Both the position numbers and the translations under genes were made by a program. A stretch of 64,000 nt of DNA. It comes from Melanocharis versteri. Taxonomy: Eukaryota > Chordata > Aves > Passeriformes > Melanocharitidae. The stretch is taken from assembly GCA_013397845.1 (NCBI GenBank), contig VZTG01003213.1, forward strand, positions 186,330 to 250,329, read 5' to 3'. The notes beneath the pieces were generated by a model. The model did not search any database and was not told the origin of the DNA. It saw nothing but the letters and a program-made list of their open reading frames with translations. Positions 44,641-56,139 of this stretch are shown one piece after another (positions within the stretch are counted from its first letter, which is position 1; each line of letters opens with the position of its first letter).

Positions 44641-44991
44641 CTGGACGTGGGTTACTCCAAAATAAAACACCCAGCAGCTCGTAGTGAGCAGGTTCTGGTC
44701 ATCTGCCCCTGCTGCACCTCTGATCTCGGCTCTCTCTATTCCCAGCTGCTCCCAGCAGGAGCTTGTCCAGCCCCATCCAGGGCTGCAGCTCGGGGTGGTC
44801 TGGGGCCGAGCTGGGAATGCTTGGAGGGGTATTGGATATTGGGTGAGTGGGGCTGACTGCTCTGCTTTCCACTTGTGTGGGGTCTGGCTGAGACTGAGCT
44901 GGGTTCTGTCTCCCACGAGGGAGGTGAAAGGGCAGGAGGGGATGCAGGGCTAAGCCTAAACCGGGCAGGATTTCTGAGTGGGAGGTGGGAG
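44641..44991. other. GC-rich spacer before the 46-bp array
   Basis: Contains frames on both strands that continue into the tandem array and are produced by it. Nothing else is recognised. Confidence 0.4.
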
Positions 44992-45186
44992 CACATCCCA
45001 GGGAAGCAGGGTCTGATTCCTGGTGCTGCCCCTCCTGCACATCCCAGGGAAGCAGGGTCTGATTCCTGGTGCTGCACCTCCTGCAGATCCCAGGGAAGCA
45101 GGGTCTGATTCCTGGTGCTGCACCTCCTGCACATCCCAGGGAAGCAGGGTCTGATTCCTGCTGCTGCACCTCCTGCAGATCCCAAG
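44992..45186. repeat. 46-bp tandem array, 4.2 copies
   Basis: Copies start at 44,992, 45,038, 45,084 and 45,130, with a partial fifth at 45,176. The unit reads CACATCCCAGGGAAGCAGGG, TCTGATTCCTGGTGCTGCAC, CTCCTG. An alternating first triplet (CAC, CAC, CAG, CAC, CAG) hints at a two-unit subtype pattern. 46 is not a multiple of three, so the repeated peptides on both strands are by-products. Confidence 0.95.
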
Positions 45187-45226
45187 GGCACAAACCCGTC
45201 AGGGAGCTGGAGAAGGATGGGGAGGA

Positions 45227-45490
45227 AAAGTTCAAAAAGTTGTGCTCGCTGTGGCTGGATTTGGCCGGGGATTGGGGGTTATTCCCACAGATAACACCAC
45301 CTCCCTCCAAACGGAGCAAGAGGCCGCTGCCCTTGGGTTTGAGTGAANGGTGTTATTCCCACAGATAACAAAGTTCAAAAAGTTGTGCTCGCTGTGGCTG
45401 GATTTGGCCGGGAATTGGGTGTTATTCCCACAGATAACACCACCTCCCTCCAAACGGAGCAAGAGGCCGCTGCCCTTGGGTTTGAGTGAA
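45227..45490. repeat. 143-bp duplication around a single N
   Basis: The segment AAAGTTCAAAAAGTTGTGC to TTTGAGTGAA occurs twice with a 143-base offset (ends at 45,346 and 45,489). The copies are joined by an N at 45,347 and an extra copy of the internal module TGTTATTCCCACAGATAAC. The copies differ at only a few bases (GGGGATTGGGGG against GGGAATTGGGTG). The undetermined base at the junction makes an assembly error as likely as a true duplication. Confidence 0.9.
45347..45347. other. Single undetermined base
   Basis: One N at the junction of the 143-bp duplication, marking an unresolved join. Confidence 0.99.
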
Positions 45491-46428
45491 CATTACGGAA
45501 TTGGCAGAAAAGCAGGGAGTGGGAGGGAGGGAGCCCTGAAGGAGCCCCCTCACTCCTGCCCTCCCAAAGTTGGGATTATCCCATCTTTGGCTTAAAAGGA
45601 TGCCCAGGAGCCTGGTGGGGCTGCGGGGAGCACGGAGCCAACAGGACAATGTCAAGGAGCTGACACTAACGAGGATAACAAAGTTAATGAGCGAACAATG
45701 AGGCAAGTCAGGCCATCAATGTGCACAGTAACGAGCACCCCTGAATCACCGGGGATCTGCTGCTGTAACGATGCTGCTGTGGAAGCCATGGCCCTGAGCT
45801 ATTTCAGACCACGTACACGGAATTTTGGCTGACGCTTATCAGTTTATATGCAAGGAAATTTATAGCACGGAACCGAAATGAAACAGTGCTTTGGACAGGG
45901 AAAAATGGATTGCAGGTGCAAACAAGCATGAAATGAAAATCTACTAATGAGTTTCCATTAGCAGCTAAATACATAATCGAATAATTTTTAGCCAACACAG
46001 AGCAATGAGAAAATCAATTTATTCCTCCTAAGTACTTCTCTATGGATTGATGCTCAAGCACAGCTCAGGCTGGTTTTGTTGAGTGAGAGCTAAGCTTGGG
46101 ATTCAGCTAAAGCAGAGCATGGGTTTGCTTTTGCTCAGTATGAATGGAAAGTATTTTCTTTGGAAACCCTAAATAATGGAAGGTAAAAAATATATAGTTA
46201 TAGATGTTAGTTAAAATTGAGTATTTCCATCTGAAAGCGAAAGAATAAAATATTCCAGGAAGATGGATCAGCACTGGCACGTAATGGACTCAGAAATATC
46301 CATTAGTGAAGTGAGGCTTGTTCTTCACTGCTCTTGAAGCAACAGGATCTTCAATTTCCTTTCTTTTCGCCTTAAACAGCCCCTGACCTGGGTTCTCTGT
46401 GCCTGGTGTTTCACACCGGATTCAATTA
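45491..46428. other. Unique spacer, AT-rich at right
   Basis: 45,500-45,650 is GC-rich. 45,830-46,260 is AT-rich and repeat-free (CTAAATACATAATCG, TTATAGATGTTAGTTAAAA). No exon or repeat is recognised. Confidence 0.4.
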
Positions 46429-46620
46429 TGGGAAGTATTTTTCTCGAGGCCCTGGCACAGGGTGCCCAGAGCAGCTGTGGCTGCCCCTGCATCCCTGGCA
46501 GTGTCCAAGGCCAGGCTGGAGCAGCCCAGGACAGTGGAAGGTGTCCCTGCCCAGGGCAGGGGGTGGAATGGGAGGAGTTTTAAAGTCTCTTCCAACCCCA
46601 GCCATCCTGGGATTCTGGGA
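46429..46620 (+). mobile_element. CR1 LINE 3' end
   Basis: From GGGAAGTATTTTTCTCGAGG (diverged) through CCCTGGCACAGGGTGCCCAG and GGCCAGGCTGGAGCAGCCCA to CCATCCTGGGATTCTGGG. Like the 37.0-kb copy, it lacks the GGGGCTT bases after CAGGCTGG, so the two may belong to one sublineage. Confidence 0.92.
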
Positions 46621-48070
46621 TTTATGTACAAAGTCAATATAAAACACACCTCAAAATACCTTGTTCTCCTAAGAACCTGTTTCTATCTGTGAACTCGAAA
46701 CCAAAAATGAGATGTAAATTGTCTGGATATGGTTGGAATTTCAACAGCTCGTTTAACTCATTTTGCCTAAGAAAATGCCCATATTTTGGACCCATCTAAA
46801 GGTGATTTCTTATTTCCAGCTGGCTTTGTATCAAACCTTAGCGTGCTCTACAGCAGGCAGATGAGAAAATCAGTATTTCCACATCTTCCTGCAGAGCTGG
46901 GAATGCTGGGGGAGCCTGGAGATCCCCACGAGGTGTCCCTGAGTGCACCCACCTGGATGCCCCAGGCAGGTGACAAACCAGGGACACAAGAAAGCCAAAT
47001 ATTCATTAGGAATCACCCTCTCTCCACAGCCTCTTCAGCTGAAGGAAGTGGATCTTCCTTCCCATCTCCCTCGAAAACTCTAAATGAGAAACAAATAAAA
47101 ATTTTATCCCCTTCCACAGCCCCTGCTATAACCCCGTGTTTCAGGCAGCATGCTTTATCTGCCACCAGCTGGAAATCTCACATTTTCATTGCCTGAATCT
47201 CCAGATGCATTCATCAACCCTGACAAATGCCTCCAAACCACTAAATCACACCACTCCATCTCAATGGGCTACATAATCATTGTCAGGTGGACAATAAATT
47301 CGGGAATATCTCTGTTCCACACTCCAATATCTCCAGCTTCTACCAGGGCTGAGAAACTGCCACGGGAAAACTGGATCCTAAGTTAAGTTTAGGAGTTTTT
47401 CAGTCCCTCAAAAATTTGATAAACTCATTAGTTTCTGTCAGGATGGTTTATTTTTTGGGAAAAAAAAAAAAAAAAAGAAGGTATTTTTTCCTACCCACAG
47501 GAATAACTCATGGACTGAGAGATTTTTTCCAAGAATAAGGTTATATCTTAGTAAGTACAAAAATATAGAAGGGAAAAACTATTTGCTGCTCTCCTGGGGA
47601 GAGCCTGGCATTCCAGAGGGGACCCAGCTGCCCGAGGGTGGCACTGGAAGGGGATGGCAATGTCCCTGCAGCTTCCAGAGGGCAGGAATGCAGCCAAGCA
47701 TCCCCTCCTGGCTCTGTCTGGCAGGACCTGCACCCCCAGGGCAGTGCCAGGACAACGCTGAGGCCATCGCAGGTCAAACTCTGGGATCGCTTGAAAAGAG
47801 GAAGAGTTGGGCTATGGACATGTGAGCAAAATGCCCCGAGGATCCCATAAATCAGCTGAGCTGGGAGAGCCTCGCCTCCTCTGCACTGAAAGCCGTGCAA
47901 GGGAATTTGATAACCTTAATTAACGAGCTCCTCGCTCTGTTTCTGCGGAGCTGGGGAGGGCAGGGAGGTGCTGCTGCCTCAGATGACCTGGGTTTATCCA
48001 GGGGCACACACAGCCCTGCTCCACTCTGCCATAAACTGGTTTTACTGCCATGGAGCTGCTGCTCGTTTAA
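46621..48070. other. Unique spacer with a poly(A) tract
   Basis: A 17-base A run lies at 47,460-47,476, with no recognisable retrocopy body next to it. 46,640-47,400 is AT-richer. 47,590-47,820 is GC-rich. Frames carry no domain. Confidence 0.4.
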
Positions 48071-48380
48071 ATCACAGAATTCCAGAGTGGTTTGGGTTGG
48101 AAGGGACCTTAAAGCCCATCCAGTGCCCCCCCCTGCCATGGCAGGGACACCTTCCACTGTCCCAGGCTGCTCCCAGCCCCATCCAGCCTGGCCTGGGACA
48201 CTGCCAGGGATCCAGGGGCAGCACAGCTGCTCTGGGCACCCTGTGCCAGGGCCTGCCCACCCTCCCAGGGAACAATTCCTCCCCAAAATCCCATCCATCC
48301 CTGCCCTCGGGAAGTTTAAAGCCATTCCCCCTTGTCCTGGCACTCCATCCCTTGTAAAATGTCCCTCTCCACCCTTCTTG
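48071..48380 (-). mobile_element. CR1 LINE 3' end, long copy
   Basis: 310 bases of antisense CR1: ATCACAGAATTCCAGAGTGG, GGGACCTTAAAGCCCATCCA, CCCTGCCATGGCAGGGACAC, CAGCCTGGCCTGGGACACTG, AACAATTCCTCCCCAAAATC, GCACTCCATCCCTTGTAAAA and CCCTCTCCACCC. It retains the upstream block shared with the 19.5-kb copy. Plus and minus frames over it (183 and 163 codons) are CR1 translations. Confidence 0.94.
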
Positions 48381-51247
48381 TTTCATTTTAAAACAAGTTT
48401 CATAGAAGATGCAGGAATAGAAACATTTCCTCTTCAGTGCTTCTAACCCCAATTCAGAAGCCTCGTGTCTGTGTGTAGGATTGCAGTGTGGGTATGTAGG
48501 AAGCCTTTGTTTTCAGTTAATACATGAATCTTGATTTTTTAAAAAGTGTATTTATATGCACCTATTTTCCTACACATTGTGCCCAAAGCAAGGATCCCCC
48601 TCAGTGCTCTTACAGCATTTCCTTAGCTCTCTGCTGAGTGCTGTTTATTACGTTTTTAATTTTGAGTCAGGTCAAAAAAGGAGACTTGCCTGGAATTTTC
48701 AGTGGGGTTTTCCCACCCAGTTCCCCCTGAAGCTGAGTGTGTGATTTCGCTGTAAAACAAACAAACAAAAAAACAAACCAAAAAAGCCCTCCCCCAAAAG
48801 ATGCTGATTTTTCAGGAATGCAAAAGCCGTGGTGATATCAGCGGGAGTTGTGTCTCTGGAGTGATTAAAGACCAAAGGCACCGGCGTGGAACCAGCCTGG
48901 GGTCTGGGCTGGGTGTGCTGAGGTTCCAGAGAGATTCCCTGGCTCAGGGACTCTGCGAGGAAGGATCTCTCAAAGTGCCATGCCTGTAGAGAACTTCCAC
49001 TCCCGTTTCTCCCCCAAATCATCTGATTTACTCCAGTGATAAATCCAACGCTCTGAATAAACGTTTATTTCTTTGACAACCCCGTTTGCTGTTAGAAAAA
49101 TGCCCAAAGCTGGGACCTTGTCTTGGTTTGAAAAGACAGGAGTCTGCTAAGGAAGGCAGGAGCCTCCCTTGGAAGAGGAAATGCACCCCCTTCCTTCCGA
49201 ATTAATATAATTCTGGAATTAANATTCTGGCGAGTGACAGGTGAAAACCTGGCTTTGTGCAGGATCTGTGAGTGCAATGCCTGAGCACGGGGGAGGCAGC
49301 ACAAATCACAGCCACAGCCCCCTCCTGGCCCTGGGGGAGCCACCAGAACAGGGAAGGTTCTGTCCAGCCCTTTGCGTTAACGGGGCTGGGATTAAACTCT
49401 CCCAAATGTTTCTCAGTGCTGAGGACTCAGAGTAATGATCCTCGCAGACTAATTGCCCCCCTCCTCCCCCGACTAATTTTTTAACAATTTTTTTTTTTTT
49501 GGATCCAGGTTTTCCTGTCAAGGTGGAATCACAAAATTCCACCTGAGGCTCCTTCGGTGTGAGGAGCAGCCAGGAGCTGGGCAGGAGGGGATTCTCCCAG
49601 CTGAGGATTTTGGAAGAACATCTCCATTTCCCAGCCAGATTCCGAGGTAGGGGTGTAAACCAGCCAGGCACGGTGCCAGGGGGAGCAGGGCTGTGTGCTG
49701 CCATCCTGAACACCCCAGAAAAGGCTGCTCCGGGGGTTTTTAGAGCAGAGCTTGGCCTCGTTTTGCTGTTGAGCAGATATTGGGTGCTGAGGGTCTCTGC
49801 TGGAGCCACAGCCTGCAGCTGGAGCTTCACAAACATCCTCAGAGCTCCTGTGGCATCAAACCCGGGCAGGGTGGGTCTGGCAGGGGCTCGGGAGCAGCAG
49901 AAGGGACTGGAGGGGTGCAGGGCTGCTCCAGACCTGCTGGAACACAAACTCCTCTCTGCCGCTTCATCAGCGCTTTCCACATAAAGAGCGTTTTGGAAGG
50001 AGCAGAAAAAACGCTTTGTGCAATTAAAAAATGCCCAAAAGGACTTGGGCTGGTAGGATGTAAATAACGAAATGCCCAAATCAGCTTTCTCTCCTTGGAA
50101 GAGATCCACAACACAGATGCTGGTGGGTGTTTTGTCTTTCGAGTGGCTCTGTCCTGTCCTTCCTCTGCTGCCTGGACCTCCTGCTCTGCCCTGACACCGC
50201 AGGGCCACGCTTGATTTATCCAAATAATGGTCTTTTGAAGAAAAATGCCCCTTTGCTCAGGGCTGAGGAATGGCTGAAGCAGGGAAAGCAGCGCTTGGAC
50301 GTTTTCCTGGGAGGTGGCTGTGCCCAGTGCTGGTCAGGCCCTGGTGCAGCACAGCCCCTGGGAGCTGCTGATGCTGCACACCTGCCAGGGAGGGCTCAGG
50401 CTGCAGCTCCTCCTGCTACAAACCCCCCAAACAACCTCCCTTCCCGCAGCATGGAACAGGAACTTGCATTTTTCCCGATTTCCACAAAGCAAACCATTGA
50501 CCCCGGGGTGCAAAGCAGCTTTTCCACGGGGGCAGCCATCCAACCCAGGCGTGATTTCCAAGTGGAATCATCATTAATGGGATGGTGCGTGGGACTGGCA
50601 GCTTTGGGAAGCTGTGGAGAGCGAGATTGTTGTCACTCAGATGGGCCCAGAGCACTCAGTCTGTCCTCTGGGAATGTCTGGGCCAGGGTGGATGGGCTGT
50701 GGTCTCTGTCAGGGGCTGCCAGTGCAAACCTTCACTTCTGCTTTCATGAGAATCAAATCTAGATCATAAGGAGGCAGCTCGATTGTTGGCACCTAATTTG
50801 TTCTGTTAAAATGTATCTATATTTTTAAAATTAATAGTTATAATTGTCATTTAATTATGTGGAATGCTCACACTTAATGCTCTGACTTTTCCCATGGAAA
50901 TAATTATGATAAAAAGAAAGGATGGGACTTTACTACTGGCCAAATGCAGCTTTTCAACTGGGCAAAACCTTCTGCCTTGCAGGAGTTTCAAGAACAGTTT
51001 TATTCCTTTAAATTAAATGATTTTTGAATGAAAAGCATTAATCAGCCACAGCTGAAGAACAGTCAGCTGTTCTTTCCAAAAGGAATCTCCTCCTTTTACC
51101 TCTACAAAGATGCACGAGCAGGGATTTTACTGAAATCCCGTTTTGCTCAAAGGTTTGTGCTTAGAACTTTTAAGAGGCTGAGGAATTGGACATGAAGTGG
51201 AGGACACTGCATCCACCCAGGACAAACTGATCCCACTTGGGGGATTT
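48381..51247. other. Unique 2.9-kb stretch, no gene assigned
   Basis: Contains an A/C-rich run (AAAC)n at 48,757-48,787, a T run at 49,488-49,500 and one N at 49,223. 49,540-50,560 is GC-rich and holds a 305-codon minus-strand frame (50,223 to 49,306) without recognised domains. 50,750-51,120 is AT-rich (TTAAAATTAATAGTTATAA, GTCATTTAATTATGTGG), a further candidate conserved block. Confidence 0.4.
49223..49223. other. Single undetermined base
   Basis: One N in an AT-rich local repeat (TTCTGGAATTAA, N, ATTCTGG), probably an unresolved consensus position. Confidence 0.99.
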
Positions 51248-51357
51248 GTGTTCAAAAAACGAGTCATGAGGCACTTCCTGATACGGTTTCTTGAGTGGTC
51301 AGGTTGGATTTGATCTTGGAGGGCTTTTCCAGCCTGAAGGATTCTGTGACTCTGTGG
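51248..51357 (+). mobile_element. CR1 LINE tail, second subfamily
   Basis: Starts GTGTTCAAAAAACGAGTCAT, then GAGGCACTTCCTGATACGG, TTGAGTGGTC, GGATTTGATCTTGGAGG and TTTTCCAGCCTGAAGG, ending GATTCTGTGACTCTGTGG. The terminal GATTCTGTG words mark the CR1 3' end. It is related to the 38.6-kb copy. Confidence 0.87.
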
Positions 51358-54300
51358 TTGCAGCTGAAGCCCTTGGGCTGCTGCAGAGCTGTGCTGGCTC
51401 TGCCTTCCCCCGAGCCCCCACGTGTGACAATCCCACGGATTTGGTGCCTGGTGATGGAGAAACCCCAGTGCAGACACCTGGCACCGAGAGCAGATCTCCA
51501 CAGTCACCTTCTCTGGGGGGGTTGAGCTCTTTGGGTATGGGGGCTGTGTGAGAACAAAATACAGCAGAAATAAAGAATGACGTGGGAGGTGTGGAGGTGG
51601 GCTGGGAGAAGGAGGCAGGAGTGGGAGTGGGGAAAAAAATTGCAATTTTTCCAAGGCAGTCAGCAGTCCCCTGTGTGCAGCCTAATTTCAGAGATAATTA
51701 ATACATGATTTCCTGAATAGAATCCATTGTTATCTGTGCCCTGCAAACCAAAGCAAGCCCTGGCTAATTCTGGAGAAGCAGGGGGTGATCCCACAGTTCC
51801 ACTGCAATGAGAGCGAGGACTGGTTAATGATCTTTAAAGATCACATCCGTTAATTGGGAGCTGCTGGTAGTTAAAGCAGACAGGGATTCTCCACTTTAAT
51901 GAAGCCTTTGGCCGATGGAGGGAGAAGGATGGAGCCACATTTCTCTGTGGTTTCCAGGAGAAAAGGAGGGAACAATCCCAAACTCCTCTCCAAAACTCAG
52001 AGAGCTTAGTAGGTTGAAATGACCTGATGAAAGCCCACAGCTCACCCAACAAAATCAAGTGAATTATTTTCAGCTTACTCAGAATGGTTCGTGGATTTAG
52101 ACAAAATTTGTTGAAGAAGTCTCAACAAAAAGGAAAGAAAATGATCAGAAAAACCAACAGCTTTGAGACGTTTCTGATTTTTTTTTTTAAATGGTGCTTC
52201 CATTTCACAGGTAGCACCAGCAGTTCAGAATTTACTCCCAATTAAACCAGTCCCGTGGTGTTTAAATCCAAGAAAAAGGTAAAACTCGCTTAGAAACTGT
52301 TTTTTAAAATCCTGCTCCCTCTTTTTTGGAAGCCTGGAAGCAACATAAAATGCAGTTCTCAGCAGAAGGATGTAATTGGGAGGAACTGTAATGGATGGGC
52401 CGTGTTTCTCTTTGAAGTTCCCATTGATCAGTGCTGCTGAGACGATTTTTCTAATCCATAACTCAGGAACATGAAGGAATTGTCACTTAATTCTTCGGGT
52501 GTTTGTGTTTCACCTCCTAAGAAAACAGACTCTGGCCTCGATTCAGGTTGTTCTGTGTGAAGTGGGGAAGAATCACCCAGTTCTGGTGGGGTTTTTTTAA
52601 TAGAAATTTTCCTCCCGTCAACCAAAACACTTCTGTGATTTCTTTTTTGTGGCTGCCTTTGGTGTGAGAAAACTCCATCTAATACCTTCTGCTCCAAGAA
52701 TGTGCTTTCAGCCAGCGGAGCAGTAATTAAGAGATGATTCCCCCCCTCCTCTCCACTGGAGAGGCAGCTTGTGTTGAAAAACCAGCCCTTCACAAGGAGG
52801 GAAAACCATCTGTCCTCTCTCTGAGGAAAGAGAGCGTTTTTTATGCTCACATTAGTTGAACCTCCGTGTAATAACTCGTTTCCATAAGGAAGGCACCCAC
52901 TGGGATGAATTTCCATGCCCCGAATTGACAGAGCCCTGATGGCAAAGCTGCCAGAGGAGCTCTGGCCACAGCTGTTGAGGAGATCAGGGCGTTGCAGTCA
53001 GATGCTTGACCAGCCCTGGGACCACGGGCTCAGAATCCCTCTGGAATCGTGGATGTGCAGAAAAAGCACATCCACAGCGGTTAAAGTGCCATTTGTACTG
53101 ACAAAACACCTTCTCTGCATGGCCAGCTACAGCCAGGTCGTGATCTCCTCGAATTTCATTATCTCAGCTGAAACCAAACGCCCTTGGCAGGAATTTCTAA
53201 AGAGAAAACATTGAAGACGTGGAGGATCTCACATAAATCTCTGCTGGATCCATGTCAGTTCTGGATATGAGGGCTCCTGGCTTGGAGAAAATGGGGAACA
53301 CTCAAACCTCGGGGGGCAGGTACTTGAGTACCTGACTCTGTTTTGATAAGAGAAGGAAAAATTATGCTCCTGCTTGAGGAAATGATGGAGTCCCAGCGTT
53401 CAGAATAACAGTCCTTAATAAATAATGAGGGGAGTTGTGAAGAAAATGAATTTTTCAAGGCCTCTGAAGAACATATTTGGAGCTGAGGACTGGAACCTGC
53501 AGGCAGAGAACTACAACCTTCATCCCACTGCAAATTGATCACAGGTTTGGTAATTAGCTGCTTCTAAAATGTCTTTTGCAGCTGATCTGGTATTAATGAA
53601 GTGGTTTGGAACCATACTTTCCACTGGTTTGTCCTGGTTGGAAGGAAAAGGAGGAAAATGGGGATTTGTTCTACCAGACTGTCTTCAAGCAGCAGGGTTT
53701 TTTTAAGGCTGATGTATTTGTAATGTGGGTTTTTCCTGCTACTTACCCCTGCTTTTGCATCTCTTTATCAAAGACTGACTAATAATTCTTCCTAACAGCC
53801 TTTCAGGTGGTTTTGGCATCTGTTTTTGCCCAGAAATCTCCTCATCCTTCTCTCTTTAGGAATCCTCTCAAATCCCTCTCCAGGCTCAGACACTTGAGGA
53901 CAAGCTGTGGCCACTGTGTAAGTGCAGAGCACAATCCAAATGGAAATGAAAACAATTAAAAATACATGACAAGCAGGTATTTAGACGAGCCTGGATTTCT
54001 TAATGGTTCATTTCCACCTTTCAACTAAATTAAATGTTGCTTTCATCTATTTTTAAAGGAATGTCTATTTTCGGTTGGGAGCTGCCCTGCTCCATCTGTT
54101 CCTTAGATGGTTTTGCTTCATCCCAAGGACATCTCCACTGGCTGTGTCAAAACCACGAGATTTTTATGGCACCACGGATGAGGATTCACACAAACCAGGG
54201 CTCTGCTACCTCCAGGACCTTTTGGAAAGTCAAGTCCTCTGTAATTAATGACTGTTCTTATTAATGGCGTGGTCCTCGCACTTATGGGATGGATTTTGGG

Positions 54301-54381
54301 ACCTGCTGCCCCTCAGCAGCTGGAAGATGTGAAGCTGTATCAAATCCATTCCTGGTAATCCAGGACCCAGCCTGTGCCATG
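51358..54381. other. Unique 3-kb stretch, no gene assigned
   Basis: 51,360-51,640 is GC-rich, and the rest is AT-richer. A 162-codon minus frame (52,916 to 52,428) has fairly even amino-acid use but no family I recognise and no visible splice context. 53,940-54,260 is AT-rich. No repeats are seen. Confidence 0.4.
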
Positions 54382-54757
54382 CTTCCATTCCCACATCTAT
54401 GGCTGGAATTCCATTTCTGTTCCCATATCCACAGCTGGAATTCCACTTCCATTCCCACATCTATGGCTGGAATTCTGTATCCATTCCCATATCCACAGCT
54501 GGAATTCTGTATCCATTCCCATATCTACAGCTGGAATCCCATTTCCATTCCCATATTCATGGCTGGAATTCTGTTTCCATTCCCATCTCTATGGCTGGAA
54601 TTCTGTTTCCATTCCCACACCTATGGCTGGAATTCTGTTTCCATTCCCATCTCTATGGCTGGAATTCTGTTTCCATTCCCATATCTATGGCTGGAATTCT
54701 GTTTCCATTCCCATATCCGTGGCTGGAATTCCACTTCTAGTCCCATATAAATGGCTG
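54382..54757. repeat. 32-bp minisatellite, about 11.8 copies
   Basis: The unit reads TCTATGGCTGGAATTCTG, TTTCCATTCCCATA, with variants TCCACAGCTGGAATT, TCATGGCTGG and CCGTGGCTGG. Copies are diverged at the left and more uniform between about 54,560 and 54,720. GAATTC recurs in most units. 32 is not a multiple of three, so the three repetitive plus frames (113-183 codons, MAGILFPFP-like peptides) are artefacts. Confidence 0.96.
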
Positions 54758-56139
54758 AGCAGGATGATAGGAACTGGCCAAGGGGCTCGTGGCAGTTGCT
54801 CTGCTCCCATCTTGGGAATCTCATTCTCATTGTCTGAAAATCAGGGATTGGGAAAACAAAAACTTGAGGGTTTTTTGCCTCTTAATGACAGGCAAAATGA
54901 GAGGAATGACGAGAGAAGAAAATGACTGTAAAATGCAGCATGTGAAGAAGATATTTGCATATCCCTCTCTCTTTAGGGGGGCTCATGTGGACGTGGATCA
55001 CGGATCAGTCTCCTTTGACAGAACAGGTACTGGCATTGGAATTCTGAGGGAGATCCCATGGATCCAACCCCTTTCAGGCAGGATGGGTGCAGGTATGGGT
55101 GCCCTGCTGCCCTTGGGCATTCCTGGCTCCACAGCCTCTCCAGAGGAGGCACAACCTCTGCTGTAATTCCCAGGCTGGGAGATGAATATCCCCTGGCAGC
55201 TTCCCGCGAGTCCGTATTGATCAGGGCAGCGCTGCCCTTTTGTTTTGTGCTGAACAACCTCGGGTTTGGAATTAGGGCCTGTCAGGAGCTGAGGGACTCA
55301 GCAGAGCAGGTTGGAAGGAACAGGGCTGTAAATTTCCCAGGAACTCACGCCGTGGTTAACACTGGGGAGGAACAGGCTGCACACAAACGGCCCTGCCATG
55401 CAAATCCCGATCGATGCGCTGACAAATATCCTGCTGCATCCTGCTGTCTCACTCAATATTTCTTCAAATAGGCGGAATTTAGGAGGCAGGGCAAGGCAGA
55501 ACGTTCCACCTGAAGTGATGCACGGATGGGAGGTATTGTGGAACTAATCAGGAGTGGATGGATGAGCTTTGTGGCTGCCTCACTGTTTATTTCATATATC
55601 TGCTGCTAAACTGCATTCCAACGGCTCTAATTGAAAAAGGACCTGCTTGACATGTAAAGCACCATTTCTCCAGGATTCTGAAAAGGCAGTAGAATATCTT
55701 TTCCTAGGGATAAATCCAGGAATTGACAGGAATCTGGGTCAATACACTGATGCAGGAAACCAGTAACCCCCCCTCCAGCAAGTTCCCCTCAAGCCCCACG
55801 ACTCCACCAGGCACTGCCCAGCAGCTCCACCCTTCCACAGGGCCTTTCTGGAGCACCCAACTCTTCGTGCCCGTCAGTGCCAACCAAACTCTGCCTGAAG
55901 ATGTCCCTCAGCTCCTCAGGTGTCTCCAGCTCTCTGTCCTCTGCCACTGTCACCCAGCTCAGCCCCAGCACCCCCTGCTCCTCTGTGCTGAAGCAGAGGA
56001 TGGTGTTTGCAGAGGGGCAGAGGCTTCCAGAGGTGATGGCCAAAGTGTTTTAATGTTGGATACCTTTGCTGGTTGGTGTTGGACAGTTAGGAAAACCAGG
56101 AAAAAGGAGATATTTGATGTGCAAAAGGAACCTATGAAG
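54758..56139. other. Unique spacer, nothing recognised
   Basis: 54,830-54,970 is A-rich. 55,060-55,400 is GC-balanced with frames on both strands (137 codons plus at 55,058-55,471), no domain. 55,760-56,040 is C-rich. Confidence 0.4.

Noticed and set aside
47460..47476. Poly(A) tail of a processed pseudogene
   Set aside because: No recognisable gene-derived sequence precedes it on either strand and no flanking duplication was seen.
54289..54925. Repetitive Phe/Pro-rich frames across the 32-bp array
   Set aside because: The same peptide pattern appears in three plus frames because 32 is not a multiple of three. This is array translation.
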